Of a stretch of 64,000 nucleotides of DNA, positions 31,150 to 41,722 are shown one piece after another. Position numbers and translations under genes: made by a program. The stretch is from Orychophragmus violaceus (lineage: Eukaryota; Streptophyta; Magnoliopsida; Brassicales; Brassicaceae), in the NCBI GenBank assembly GCA_030180135.1, contig CM058239.1:39779789-39843788 (forward strand). Reading direction: 5' to 3'. Within the stretch, counting starts at the first letter, position 1; each line of letters opens with the position of its first letter. Below the pieces are notes generated by a model. It had not been told where the DNA came from. It saw only the letters and a program-made list of their open reading frames with translations, and ran no database searches.

Positions 31150-31791
31150 TGTTGGGATAGTGTCCTGAAATCACACTTGTACTCACTCCTGATGATAGTT
31201 GTGTGTCGAGATCAGACATTCGTATAATACTGGGCGGTTGCAATGTTTTGCTAGAAGCCTCTTGCAATCTGTAAGTTGTAGACTTACTGCCAGTATTATA
31301 TGATCCTATAGGGTCACACACCTAAGCAAACTGGAAGCTACGACATGGGAATGATCATTATGGTAATGATCATATTAATGTGTATTGGATACACATTATA
31401 ATCGATATAATGGTGTTGTGTTGATCGACACAGCTTGTGTGTCGGTCGACACAGTTCGGGTTTTCGGAAAGGCTTTCCGAATTAAGACTTAATCTGGTCT
31501 GGCCCGTTAAGCATGTTTTAGGTCGAATAAAACATGAGTTTTTCGACCTAAACACTGAGCCGTCCACTTTTCTTGAAAGAAACAGTAGACAAACCAGAGA
31601 GATTCGAATCCCGTTGATCCGGCACTAGCATCCCGTTTCCAGCGAGCGTGCGTGTGTATCTGGTAGAGGCAAGGCATCTGCGTTGCTCCACTGATCTCGT
31701 TCACCATTCTCATTCCGCTGCCAGTTCAAAGGTAAGAACGAGGTTGGTTTTAATTCAATATATCAAACCCTAGATCCTAGGGGATCCAACA
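31150..31791 (+). repeat. Copia-2 5' LTR (642 bp)
   Basis: It differs from the 3' LTR at about four positions by eye (two internal substitutions, one single-base indel, the terminal base). One palindrome pair lies at 31419-31451. Confidence 0.93.
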
Positions 31792-31792
31792 G

Positions 31793-31806
31793 TGGTATCA
31801 GAGCAT
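31793..31806 (+). promoter_or_regulatory. Copia-2 primer-binding site (tRNA-iMet)
   Basis: TGGTATCAGAGCATG follows the 5' LTR after one base and pairs with initiator Met tRNA. Confidence 0.9.
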
Positions 31807-31953
31807 GTTAGGGTTTAGACTATTGAATCTGGTGCAATTAATTCGAAACTTGTGGTTGTTGAATTGTTAAAATTGCCTGCTAAATCGTTTTTCTTGTGTA
31901 AATCTCGGATTGTATGCATGTTGAAAAATCGATGAACTGTTGAAATCGCACTG

Positions 31954-32492
31954 TGTCGATCGACACAAAGCGTGTGTCGGTCGACACGCCGCGAAATAAC
32001 ACGTAATATTTTAGGGTTTATCGCAGGGTGTCGATCGACACAAAGCGTGTGTCGGTCGACACAGAGCGAAAACTCGCAATAAAATTTTAGGGTTTGTCGC
32101 AAAGTGTCGATCGACACAAAGCGTGTGTCGGTCGACACAAAGCGAAAATCCGTAAATAATTTTAGGGTTTCGATCTGAGATCGAGTACCCGTATTCCCGC
32201 TGTGTCGATCGATGCACTGGGTGTGTCGGTCGACACAGGTAGTGCGATTAGATAGATCGGTTCAATTGGATTGAACCGGTTATCTCGCTCGGTTAATTTC
32301 AATTAACCAATTGGTTCTGGTTTGGTAGTGTCGATCGACACACAGTGTGTGACGATCGACATGGACCATTAAACCGAACCGGTTCAATTGGATTGAATCG
32401 GTTAAGTAAATTCGATCCGGTTTGACCGGTTATCGAAGACCGGTTTAAGTATGGTTGCGTCGACCGATGCCAATGGTTGGCGTCGATCGACA
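31954..32492. repeat. Six paired TGTCGATCGACA palindromes in the Copia-2 leader
   Basis: Pairs start at 31954/31975, 32029/32050, 32105/32126, 32203/32224, 32329/32350 and 32458/32481. Five of the six have starts 21 bp apart. The first three are followed by a repeated stretch with TTTTAGGGTTT, so they form a tandem array of about 75 bp. The whole leader (31807-33137) has no convincing gene. Confidence 0.92.
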
Positions 32493-33137
32493 CAACATTC
32501 GCAGATATACTGGTTGGACCACAAATTTGCATATACCAGAACAGTTTAATCCTAAAAGTTCTAGATGAACCTAAAACTAATAAAACTGAATGTTTTAAAT
32601 AAACTAATAAATTCTTGGATGTATATTGGATATGCATCAAGATAAAACGGTTCTTTTCCTCAACTAAATATCAAGTGATCTTGATGTCTTGCCCGATCTT
32701 GTCTACTGTCAAGACTCGTGTCGTTTGTTGGATATTCTTGGAGTCCTTGATATCCACTGCAACATGAGTAAGGCAGGTGGTCATTGACAGACTTGCAGTG
32801 CAACTGTCAGTGATCACAAGACAGAAAAAGATTGGTTTTACTTGACTGGGCTAACGGAAGTTCTGGGCCTAGAGACATCAGAGTGGATTGGACATAGTTT
32901 GTCTTATCCACGACCAAGAGTTGTACTGAGTACAATTAGCAATGGTTTGCTTACCTAGATAACTAAAGTTTGAGTAACGGCGAGTCGCCCACTCGAATCT
33001 TAGTAATCTGAGGATCTTGGCTCATTGTATTCATCTGAGGAAACATAGTTTTGAATACAATGCGAGTTTTCTTATTAGATAAGAATTCTTATTTCTTGAG
33101 CATTATAACTAAAATCTACCTCTTTTGAATTACAGCT

Positions 33138-34322
33138 ATGTCTGTCTCAAATCACATCAACACTTTCTCACTAAGATCCGTCCTTGAGAAGGACAAGTTA
33201 AATGGATCTAATTTCTTGGAATGGTATCGGAACCTGAGAATAGTTCTCAGGCAGGAGAACAAGGAATATGTCCTTGAAAGAGTTCTCCCCGAGAGGCCAC
33301 GTTCCAATGCCCCGCAGACAGAAAAGAATGCTTGGGATAAGCATTCAGCGGATGTCAAAGATGTTAATTGTCTAATGCTGGTGACTATGAACTCTGAGCT
33401 GCAGAAGCAATATGAGAACGTGATGTCATCCATTGAGATGATTAACAGCCTGAAAGCTTTGTTTCAGGAGCAAGCTCGCACAGAGAGATACCAGACGGTT
33501 AAATCTCTCATGGATTGCAAGCTGGCTAAGGACAGTCCAGTAAGTCCACATGTCCTTAAAATGATGGGTTACATTGATAACCTGAGGAAACTGGACTGTG
33601 CCATTAGCCAGGAGCTAGCCACTGACATGATTCTGCAGTCGTTGCCGTCGTGTTTTGATCAGTTCATCATGAACTACAACATGCAAAACATGACTAAGAC
33701 ATTGACTGAGTTGCACGGAATGCTGAAGACAGCAGAACCGAATCTCAAGAAGGCTACTCCCAGTGTCATGATGGTACAAGGGGGTAAAAGGTTTAAGAAA
33801 CCGAAGAAGGGTAAGGGTAAGGCCCAGGTTGTCCAGGCTGAAAGTCAGGACAAGCCCAAGCCGAAGCCCAAATCCGGGCCTTCTCCTGAGGATAAGTGCA
33901 ACTACTGCAAGCAGTTGGGGCATTGGAAGAAAGACTGCAAGAAGTTCATGGAAGATTACAAGAAGCTGAAGAAGACGTATGATGCGTCTGACTCAGGTAT
34001 TTATGTTATCGAACTTAATGTTATGTCTTCTAGTCCTACTTCGTGGGTATTGGATACCGGTTGCGGTGCTCATATTTGTACAAATGTGCAGGCACTAAGA
34101 AACAGTAGGACGCTGAAGAAAGGACAAGTGGAGCTACGGGTCGGGAATGGAGCTAAGGTTGCTGCACTGGCCGTAGGCACCTACGAGTTGTCCTTACCGT
34201 CGGGCATGGTTTTAATTTTAAATAATTGCTACTTTGTACCTGCGATAAGCAGAAACATAATTTCAGTTTCCGTTTTGGATTTGGAAGGTTTTGATTTTGC
34301 TGTTAAGAATAAAGTTTGTTAA
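33138..34322 (+). CDS. Copia-2 gag and protease
   Basis: The 394-codon frame encodes capsid, one CCHC knuckle CNYCKQLGHWKKDC (about residue 253), and an aspartic protease with WVLDTGCGAHIC (about residue 305; the Asp-Thr-Gly triad is intact). The protease cuts the polyprotein in virus-like particles. The frame ends where one extra T near 34320 shifts it away from the integrase, so gag-protease and pol are no longer fused. The gag matches that of Copia-1 closely. Confidence 0.92.
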   Translation: MSVSNHINTFSLRSVLEKDKLNGSNFLEWYRNLRIVLRQENKEYVLERVLPERPRSNAPQTEKNAWDKHSADVKDVNCLMLVTMNSELQKQYENVMSSIEMINSLKALFQEQARTERYQTVKSLMDCKLAKDSPVSPHVLKMMGYIDNLRKLDCAISQELATDMILQSLPSCFDQFIMNYNMQNMTKTLTELHGMLKTAEPNLKKATPSVMMVQGGKRFKKPKKGKGKAQVVQAESQDKPKPKPKSGPSPEDKCNYCKQLGHWKKDCKKFMEDYKKLKKTYDASDSGIYVIELNVMSSSPTSWVLDTGCGAHICTNVQALRNSRTLKKGQVELRVGNGAKVAALAVGTYELSLPSGMVLILNNCYFVPAISRNIISVSVLDLEGFDFAVKNKVC

Positions 34323-37098
34323 TCGTGATGGTACGTTTTATGGTAGCGCCCCATTAGATAATGGGTTATATGTTTTAAACCAAGAAATGCCTATCTTTAA
34401 CATAAATACAAAGCGGTTTAAGTCCAATGACGAAAACCCGACTTTCTTATGGCATTGTCGTTTGGGCCATATCAATGAGAAACGCATCCAAAGGCTCCAT
34501 CGAAATGGGCTTCTGGGCTCATTTGATTTTGAATCATGTGAGAAATGCGAATCTTGTTTGATAGGCAAGATGGCTAGAGCCCCTTTCAACAAACCAAATG
34601 AAAGGACCAGTGACTTATTGGGCCTTGTTCATACTGATGTATGTGGGCCGATGAGTACTGTTGCCAGAGGAAATTACAAGTACTTCATTACCTTCACTGA
34701 TGATTTCAGTAGGTATGGTTATGTCTATTTGATGAGACACAAGTCAGAATCCTTTGATATATTCAAAGAATTCAAGAATGAAGTACAGAACCAACTTGGC
34801 AAAAGTATTAAAGCTCTGCGATCGGATCGCGGAGGAGAATACTTGAGTCAAGAGTTCAGCGACTATCTGAGCGAGTGTGGAATTATTTCACAACTCACTC
34901 CTCCTGGAACACCCCAATGGAACGGAGTGTCAGAGAGGAGGAATCGAACCTTATTGGATATGGTTCGGTCTATGATGAGTCATTCAAATCTTCCATTATC
35001 CTTTTGGGGATACGCTCTAGAAACGTCTGCGTTTACACTAAATAGGGTACCATCTAAATCAGTGGAAAAGACACCACATGAACTGTAGACTGGGAATGTT
35101 CCTAGTCTGTCTTTCCTGAGGATTTGGGGTTGTGAATCTTATGTCAAACGTCTAATCTCTGACAAGCTTGCACCCAAATCAGATAAATGCTACTTCGTTG
35201 GTTATCCTAAGGAAACCAAGGCATACTACTTTTGCAACCAATCTGAGAACAAAGTATTTGTTGCTCGGGACTGTTCTTTTCTTGAAAGGGAGTTTCTATC
35301 TAAGAAAAACAGTGGGAGTAAAGTACATCTTGAAGAAATTCAAGATGCACAGGAGACTGCTCAACCTACTGAGGAAGAGCAGCAGCTGGATCCACAGGGT
35401 TCTGTGGAACCGGCGCCTGTGGAGCCTGAAGTTCGCAGATCCGGAAGGATCCGTCACGAACCCGAGAGATACTATGGATTTCTCGTGACCAATTCAAATG
35501 ATCTGATGATCATTGATAGTGACGAACCAGCGACCTTCGCGGAAGCAATGATGGACCCGGACTCCGAAAAGTGGCTTGGAGCCTCTAAATCCGAAATGGG
35601 ATCCATGTCAGAAAACCAAGTATGGACCTTGGTCGATTTACCTAATGGTGCAAAAGCCATTGAGTGTAAATGGATCTTCAAAAAGAATATTGACGTGGAT
35701 GGCAATGTACAGATTTACAAAGCAAGGCTGGTGGCTAAAGGTTTCAAGCAAATTCATGGTATTGACTATGATGAAACCTATTCCCCAGTCGCTATGCTTA
35801 AATCCATTCGGATTCTTCTAGCGATTGCTGCTCATTATGACTATGAGATTTGGCAAATGGATGTCAAAACCGCATTCCTGAATGGTATTCTGGAAGAGGA
35901 TGTGTATATGACACAGCCTGAAGGTTTTGTCGATCCTAAAAACGTTGGGAAGGTATGCAAGCTTCATAAATCCATTTATGGATTGAAGCAAGCATCACGG
36001 AGTTGGAATCTTCGTTTTGATGAAGCGGTAAAACAATTTGGTTTCATCAAGAACGAAGAGGAACCATGTGTTTACAAGAAGACTAGTGGGAGCGAAATTG
36101 CGTTTCTTGTACTGTATGTCGATGACATACTCCTCCTCGGTAATGACGTTCCGTTGCTTCAGTCTGTCAAGACTTGGCTCGGAAGTTGTTTTTCCATGAA
36201 ATACATGGGAGAAGCCGCGTACATTCTTGGAATCAGAATCTACAGAGATAGAATGAACAGGCTGATTGGATTGTGCCAGGACACTTATATTGATAAGGTA
36301 CTGCACAGATTCAGGATGCATGATTCCAAGAAGGGCTTCATACCGATGTCTCATGGCACCAGTCTCAGCAAGAAGCAGTGTCCGGCGACACATGCTGAGC
36401 GAGAACGCATGAATAGGATTCCTTATGCTTCTGCAATAGGATCTATTATGTATGCCATGCTCTGCACTCGTCCAGATATAGCTTACGCGTTAAGCATGAC
36501 GAGTAGATACCAATCTGATCCAGGTGAAGATCACTGGACATCTGTCAAGAATATTCTCAAGTATTTGAGACATACTAAGGATAAATTCCTGGTGTATGGA
36601 GGAAGTGAAGAACTTGTGGTGAATGGATTCACCGATGCGAGTTTTCAGACGGACAGAGACGATTTCCGATCACAATCTGGATATGTCTTCTGTCAAAATG
36701 GCGGTGCAGTGAGCTGGAAGAGCTCTAAGCAGAATACCGTAGCTGATTCCACAACGGAAGCTGAATATGTTGCTGCTTCAGAAGCGGCAAAGGAAGCTGT
36801 TTGGATCAAGAAGTTCATGACTGAACTTGGTGTGGTTCCTAGTATCTTGGAGCCAGTGGCTTTGTTTTGTGACAACAATGGAGCCATTGCTCAGGCGAAA
36901 GAACCCAGGTCACACCAGAAGTCCAAACACGTTGAGAGGAGATATCACCTGATTCGTGATATCGTCAATAGAGGTGATGTGAAGATCAGCCGAGTTCTGA
37001 CAGACGAGAATGTCGCTGATCCTCTTACCAAGTCACTCCCAAGGCCTAAGCATGAGAGTCATACGACTGTTGTAGGCATTAGAGATCTTAAGATGTAA
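34311..37098 (+). pseudogene. Copia-2 pol: integrase, RT, RNase H with one stop
   Basis: The frame continues gag-protease after a +1 shift. Domains: GAG-pre-integrase (WHCRLGHINEKRI) with the zinc site CEKCESC; integrase core with HTDVCGPM, FTDDFSRYG and the SDRGGEYLSQEF and SERRNRTLLD segments; then the TAG at 35086-35088 (in a HELxTGNVPS context where Trp is usual); linker; RT with WQMDVKTAFLNG, IYGLKQASRSW and catalytic LYVDDILLL; RNase H with TDASFQ, TTEAEYVAA, FCDNNGAIA and DENVADPLTKSL. Only these two lesions separate it from an open polyprotein, so it is a young copy. Confidence 0.92.
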
Positions 37099-37920
37099 TC
37101 TTGATTCTAGTGGGAGTTTTAGTTTTGTTTTAGTTATAATAAGACGCTCTTGTAAACATTCTTTTGGAAATGTTTAATGAAATTTGATTTCAGCATTATT
37201 TATTGTGATCTAAATAATGGTCCCAAAATAAGTTTATAACATATTATAGGTCATCAAGTTGAGGACTTGATCATGAAACCCTATAAGTTAATAAATTATG
37301 TTTTGTCCCTAGTCGAGGTTGTCAAAGTGGGACACTGACAACCGTGAGAGACTAGATTGTGAGGTGACTGTTGGCTAAGTTTCATGGAGCCAATGATATG
37401 ATTATCACAGTCAGTCACATAGATATATGTTAGTAAACATATGATCGGACATGACCCGCTAATGAGAAATCTACAAGATAGTTATATCTGTGTCATAAGA
37501 GGTTCTCATTACGACTATAGAGTATAGTCCTTAGACCTGAGTTCATCATGCTTTCTTGCATATGAATTGGTACACTTTGACTTTGTCAAACGTCGACCCG
37601 TAACTGGCGACTATAACGGCACTGTTCAAGTATATCATGAAGTGTGCGTTGAAACAGGGATAGAACAAGATGGGATTTGTCTCTCCTGTATAACGGGAGA
37701 TAAATATCTCAGGGCCTATCGAAGATTGAATACTGAAAGAATGTGTGGCCACACTCAAACGAACTGTAGTTCAGTTGTTTGTAATGTTCAGTATGAGATC
37801 AGGAGTTCGATAAACACGATGTTGGCTTAATAAGGATGACACCAATCTTGCCTTATGCCAAATCGAGATATAGAGACAAAAGGATTATAGGAATTGATGA
37901 TTCCAGTACAAGTGGGAGAT

Positions 37921-38561
37921 TGTTGGGATAGTGTCCTGAAATTACACTTGTACTCACTCCTGATGATAGTTGTGTGTCGAGATCAGACATTCGTATAATA
38001 CTGGGCGGTTGCAATGTTTGCTAGAAGCCTCTTGCAATCTGTAAGTTGTAGACTTACTGCCAGTATTATATGATCCTATAGGGTCACACACCTAAGCAAA
38101 CTGGAAGCTACGACATGGGAATGATCATTATGGTAATGATCATATTAATGTGTATTGGATACACATTATAATCGATATAATGGTGTTGTGTTGATCGACA
38201 CAGCTTGTGTGTCGGTCGACACAGTTCGGGTTTTCGGAAAGGCTTTCCGAATTAAGACTTAATCTGGTCTGGCCCGTTAAGCATGTTTTAGGTCGAATAA
38301 AACATGAGTTTTTCGACCTAAACACTGAGCCGTCCACTTTTCTTGAAAGAAACAGTAGACACACCAGAGAGATTCGAATCCCGTTGATCCGGCACTAGCA
38401 TCCCGTTTCCAGCGAGCGTGCGTGTGTATCTGGTAGAGGCAAGGCATCTGCGTTGCTCCACTGATCTCGTTCACCATTCTCATTCCGCTGCCAGTTCAAA
38501 GGTAAGAACGAGGTTGGTTTTAATTCAATATATCAAACCCTAGATCCTAGGGGATCCAACG
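37921..38561 (+). repeat. Copia-2 3' LTR (641 bp)
   Basis: It is preceded by the polypurine tract AAGTGGGAGAT and followed by TSD GAAAG. One palindrome pair lies at 38189-38221. Confidence 0.93.
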
Positions 38562-38974
38562 GAAAGAACTTGAGATTAATGCTTGTTTAGAACTCTAGGA
38601 TTCGCAACGAAAGTTGGCTTGCTAGGTTGTTAGACATAGATAATATTCGCAACGAAAGTTGGTCTGTTATAATTCTGTGATTCTAGTTCTAGAACGATTC
38701 TTAATTAGATCCCGATTGATTGATTAGCCTGTGTTCCTGATTTTCTGAGAACTTCCTTGACCTGACGCTTTTCCTGATTGCTTACAAACCTCTTTATTTA
38801 CTTTTCTGCTGTTTGATTCACTGCTTTCATCATTGTTTCCTAGCTTAATCTGAAATTCTACAATCTATCGCAAGATCTTGAGTCTCTGTGGATTCGATAC
38901 CCTATATACTACTGGTTCACGTCTGTGCATTTGCAATGTAGATCTAGGGAGTAAAACCTGATCGTATCAGATGG

Positions 38975-40757
38975 TGATGGAGGTCTTTTCTCGTTTACTT
39001 CAGTCGAGATTCACAGCCGGTTACATTAATTAACACCCTAATGTTGAGGTTCTCCGTATCTCGCACTTAATGTTCGCCGACGATGTTATGGTTTTCTTTG
39101 ATGGAACCAGTTCTTCTCTCCACGGCATAAGAGAAACGCTTGAAGATTTTTCCAGTTGGTTTGGTCTCAGCATAAATCAAAGCAAGAAGCAACTATTCTA
39201 TGTAGGACTGAACCCAAATGAATCCAATGCCATATCTAGCTATGGATACATGCTTGGTTCTCTCCCAATCAGATATCTTGGCCTACCATTAATATCTCGA
39301 AAGCTCAAAGTCAATGAGTATGCGCCTCTTCTGGATAAGGTGGCCAGCAGCTTCAGATCCTGGTCAGCAAATGCTCTTTCTTACGCAGGTAGGCTTCACC
39401 TTATATCAACAGTTATCGCTGGCCTGGTCAATTTTTGGATATCGACTTTTGTTTTGCCAAAATCTTGCATCAAGAAAACCGAATCTCTGTGCAATCGTTA
39501 TCTCTGGGCTGGCTCTAAAGAGGGTAAATTCATGACCAAAGTCTCTTGGGATGCAGTCCGTCTACCACGTAAAGAAGGCGGACTTGGCCTTCGCCGGTTT
39601 GCCACTTGGAATACAGCTCTCTGCCTACGACTCATCTGGCTTTTATTCTCAAGGTCTGCCTCCTTATGGGTTGAATGGCACAAACTTCATCACCTTCGCA
39701 ATGTCAGTTTCTGGGAATTGCAGCCTAACCAGAGAGATTTATGAGTATGGAAATCGTTTCTTAACCTTCGACCTCTTGCTCAAAAGTTTATCAACTGCAC
39801 TTTTGGCAATGGAAAGCTGGCTTGGTTCTGGTTTGATTGATGGAGTCTTTTGGGACCGCTAATCTCGCTCCTTGGAAGATCAGGTCCCTCTTCTCTGCAG
39901 GTCCCTCTTAATGCTAAAGTAGCGGACATATGCAATGGCACAACATGGAGGATGGCAAATCCTAGATCAGAAAATGCGGTGCAAGTTAGTGCTCATTTAA
40001 CAACTATCCCTCTGTCGCTTGATCCAGATTCTGAAGATTGTTTTGAACGGAGCATCATGGGGCAATCCTCAAGCTCCTTCTCGGCCAAGCTCACCTGGAA
40101 TGCAATCAGGCACACTGCGGCAGAAATTAACTGGCACGATGTGATCTGGTACAAAGGCTACATCCCCAAATGCGCCTTCTTCATGTGGACCGCGAATTTA
40201 GACAGGCTTCCCACTGGGCTCAAACTCGCAAGCTGGGGAATAGGGGTTTCGCCTCTATGTGTATGTTGCTCTACGGAAAACGAGTCAAGGGATCATCTTC
40301 TGCTACACTCCTCTTTTGCTCTTGAAATTTGGTCAGCGGTTCTGCGAAAGCTGGGATCCTCTCCGTTTTTCTTCCAATCTTGGACAGTTCTTCTAGGATG
40401 GGTCAAACAGCGATCGCCTTCCTCACCTTCTTCGCTACGGAAGCTTGCTATTCAATCAACGATATACTTGATTTGGAGAGAGAGGAATAGTCGAATATTC
40501 AATGCCACTTCTAAGCCACCAGCGCAGATCATCAGAGAGATTGACAGGCTTGTTCGAAACACGATGTCTGCTAGATGGGACCGAAAGAATTTTCGAAAAC
40601 TTCTGCAAATCTGGCTAGTCTAAACTTAGAGCTTTCTCTGTTTTCTTTATTGTTACCTTGTTTTTTAAACTTTTTTGTCTTGGTAACAAACTTCTTTAGT
40701 TTCATCTTTGTAAGTAAACTCTTTTTCTATATTGAAAATTTACAGTTACGCAAAAAA
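38975..40757 (+). pseudogene. LINE-2 fragment C: RT end, zinc-binding region, 3' UTR
   Basis: It resumes LINE-2 after the TSD: EVFSRLLQSRFTAGY, catalytic MFADDVMVFFDG (about 39070), GLSINQSKKQ, YLGLPL, YAGRLHLI and EGGLGLRRF. After a stop and frameshift near 39745-39850 comes a zf-RVT segment (KCAFFMWTANLDRLPT, then CVCCSTENESRDHLLLH) ending LLQIWLV. No RNase H follows, unlike LINE-1 and LINE-3, so this is a different LINE lineage. A short T-rich 3' region ends in an A-run at 40752-40759. Confidence 0.88.
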
Positions 40758-41067
40758 AATGGTATCAAAATACCAAAAAAATATATGTTTGTAGTATTCA
40801 TTTTCAACTTCTTATTTAATTTGTATGGTGTTGGTATTTTTATAATTATTAAAGTTAATAACGAACCGGATCGGATATCAAATAAGACTATATATTATAT
40901 CGGATTTATAAAAGAAGGTTTGGAACAATCTCTAACGTTCAGAAAAGAACTAGGTTTGATAGGCTGTGTTCATTGATGGAGGATGAGTGGTACTTTTCAA
41001 AAGGAAGTGGGGACCAAATGGCTTCACGTGACCGCACTACCATAAATTCACGTACTCTTCTTATTTC

Positions 41068-41068
<1 letters not shown>

Positions 41069-41149
<81 letters not shown>
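41069..41149 (+). repeat. (GA)n microsatellite, about 80 bp
   Basis: Some forty uninterrupted AG dinucleotides lie about 570 bp upstream of the pectinesterase start codon. Its GA/CT type is common in plant promoter regions. The rest of 40760-41722 is AT-rich upstream sequence without a gene. Confidence 0.97.
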
Positions 41150-41151
<2 letters not shown>

Positions 41152-41722
41152 TCCTCATGCTGCTAAATTGTGGCTAACTAAGCCTGCTTCAAATAATGTT
41201 ATCATGATTATGGCCATTCCTATATAACTAATATATATGTATAATATGGCAGCTATAGACTATGAATTAAAACACCTTGTTACAGTTAAAAATTACGAGT
41301 CACGCATGGGCTCCTATCTATATTTTACAATTAAAGCTATACCATTGGTCGAATCTCAAATAAGGACAAACCCCTAAACTCTAAACCTGTAAATAATTAG
41401 CCAAACACTTGATTCCAAACAGAAAAAATATAGCGACCTAACACGATAATATAGGCAGTGCTACTTTAATGAAACTAAAATAAAATAAGTGACACAAATT
41501 TCTTGATCTCAACAGTAAAAGCTAATACATATGTAGACGAAATATGACCGTTAAGCTAATAATAGACTCTTGTGTTATTTGCCAATGTTGGCTTCATTCG
41601 ACCATAGACATAGAAATATGACCGTTAAGACTCAAAACATATAAGGAGGAGGACCACTTTGGTTTAAAATCCATCGTCAATGCTTACTCCCACCATTTTC
41701 TTTCTCATCACCACAGTCTCAT

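Larger units (their letters stand above)
31150..38561 (+). mobile_element. Copia-2: full-length LTR retrotransposon
   Basis: LTRs lie at 31150-31791 and 37921-38561. The TSD is GAAAG at 31145-31149 and 38562-38566. The uninterrupted target sequence survives, on the opposite strand, in the related LTR around 60400-60480, proving the insertion point. The final base of the right LTR is G instead of A. gag-protease and pol are each nearly intact, with one frameshift between them and one stop. The stretch 37099-37920 is a 3' untranslated region ending in a polypurine tract. Confidence 0.95.
29680..38969 (+). mobile_element. Solo Gypsy (Athila/Tat-like) LTR, itself twice invaded
   Basis: It starts TGATATATCATGG and ends CCTGATCGTATCA, with TSD GATGG (29675-29679 and 38970-38974). 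After removing the two Copia insertions, about 1.19 kb remains, matching the 1,168-bp LTR at 60008-61175 along its length. No internal Gypsy sequence remains, so it arose by LTR-LTR recombination. One palindrome pair lies at 29878-29910. Confidence 0.9.

Noticed and set aside
31954..32492. Repeats with regular spacing that look like a CRISPR array
   Set aside because: Spacer lengths vary between pairs, the repeats are 12-bp palindromes, the genome is a plant, and the same repeats occur in LTRs and coding sequence elsewhere.
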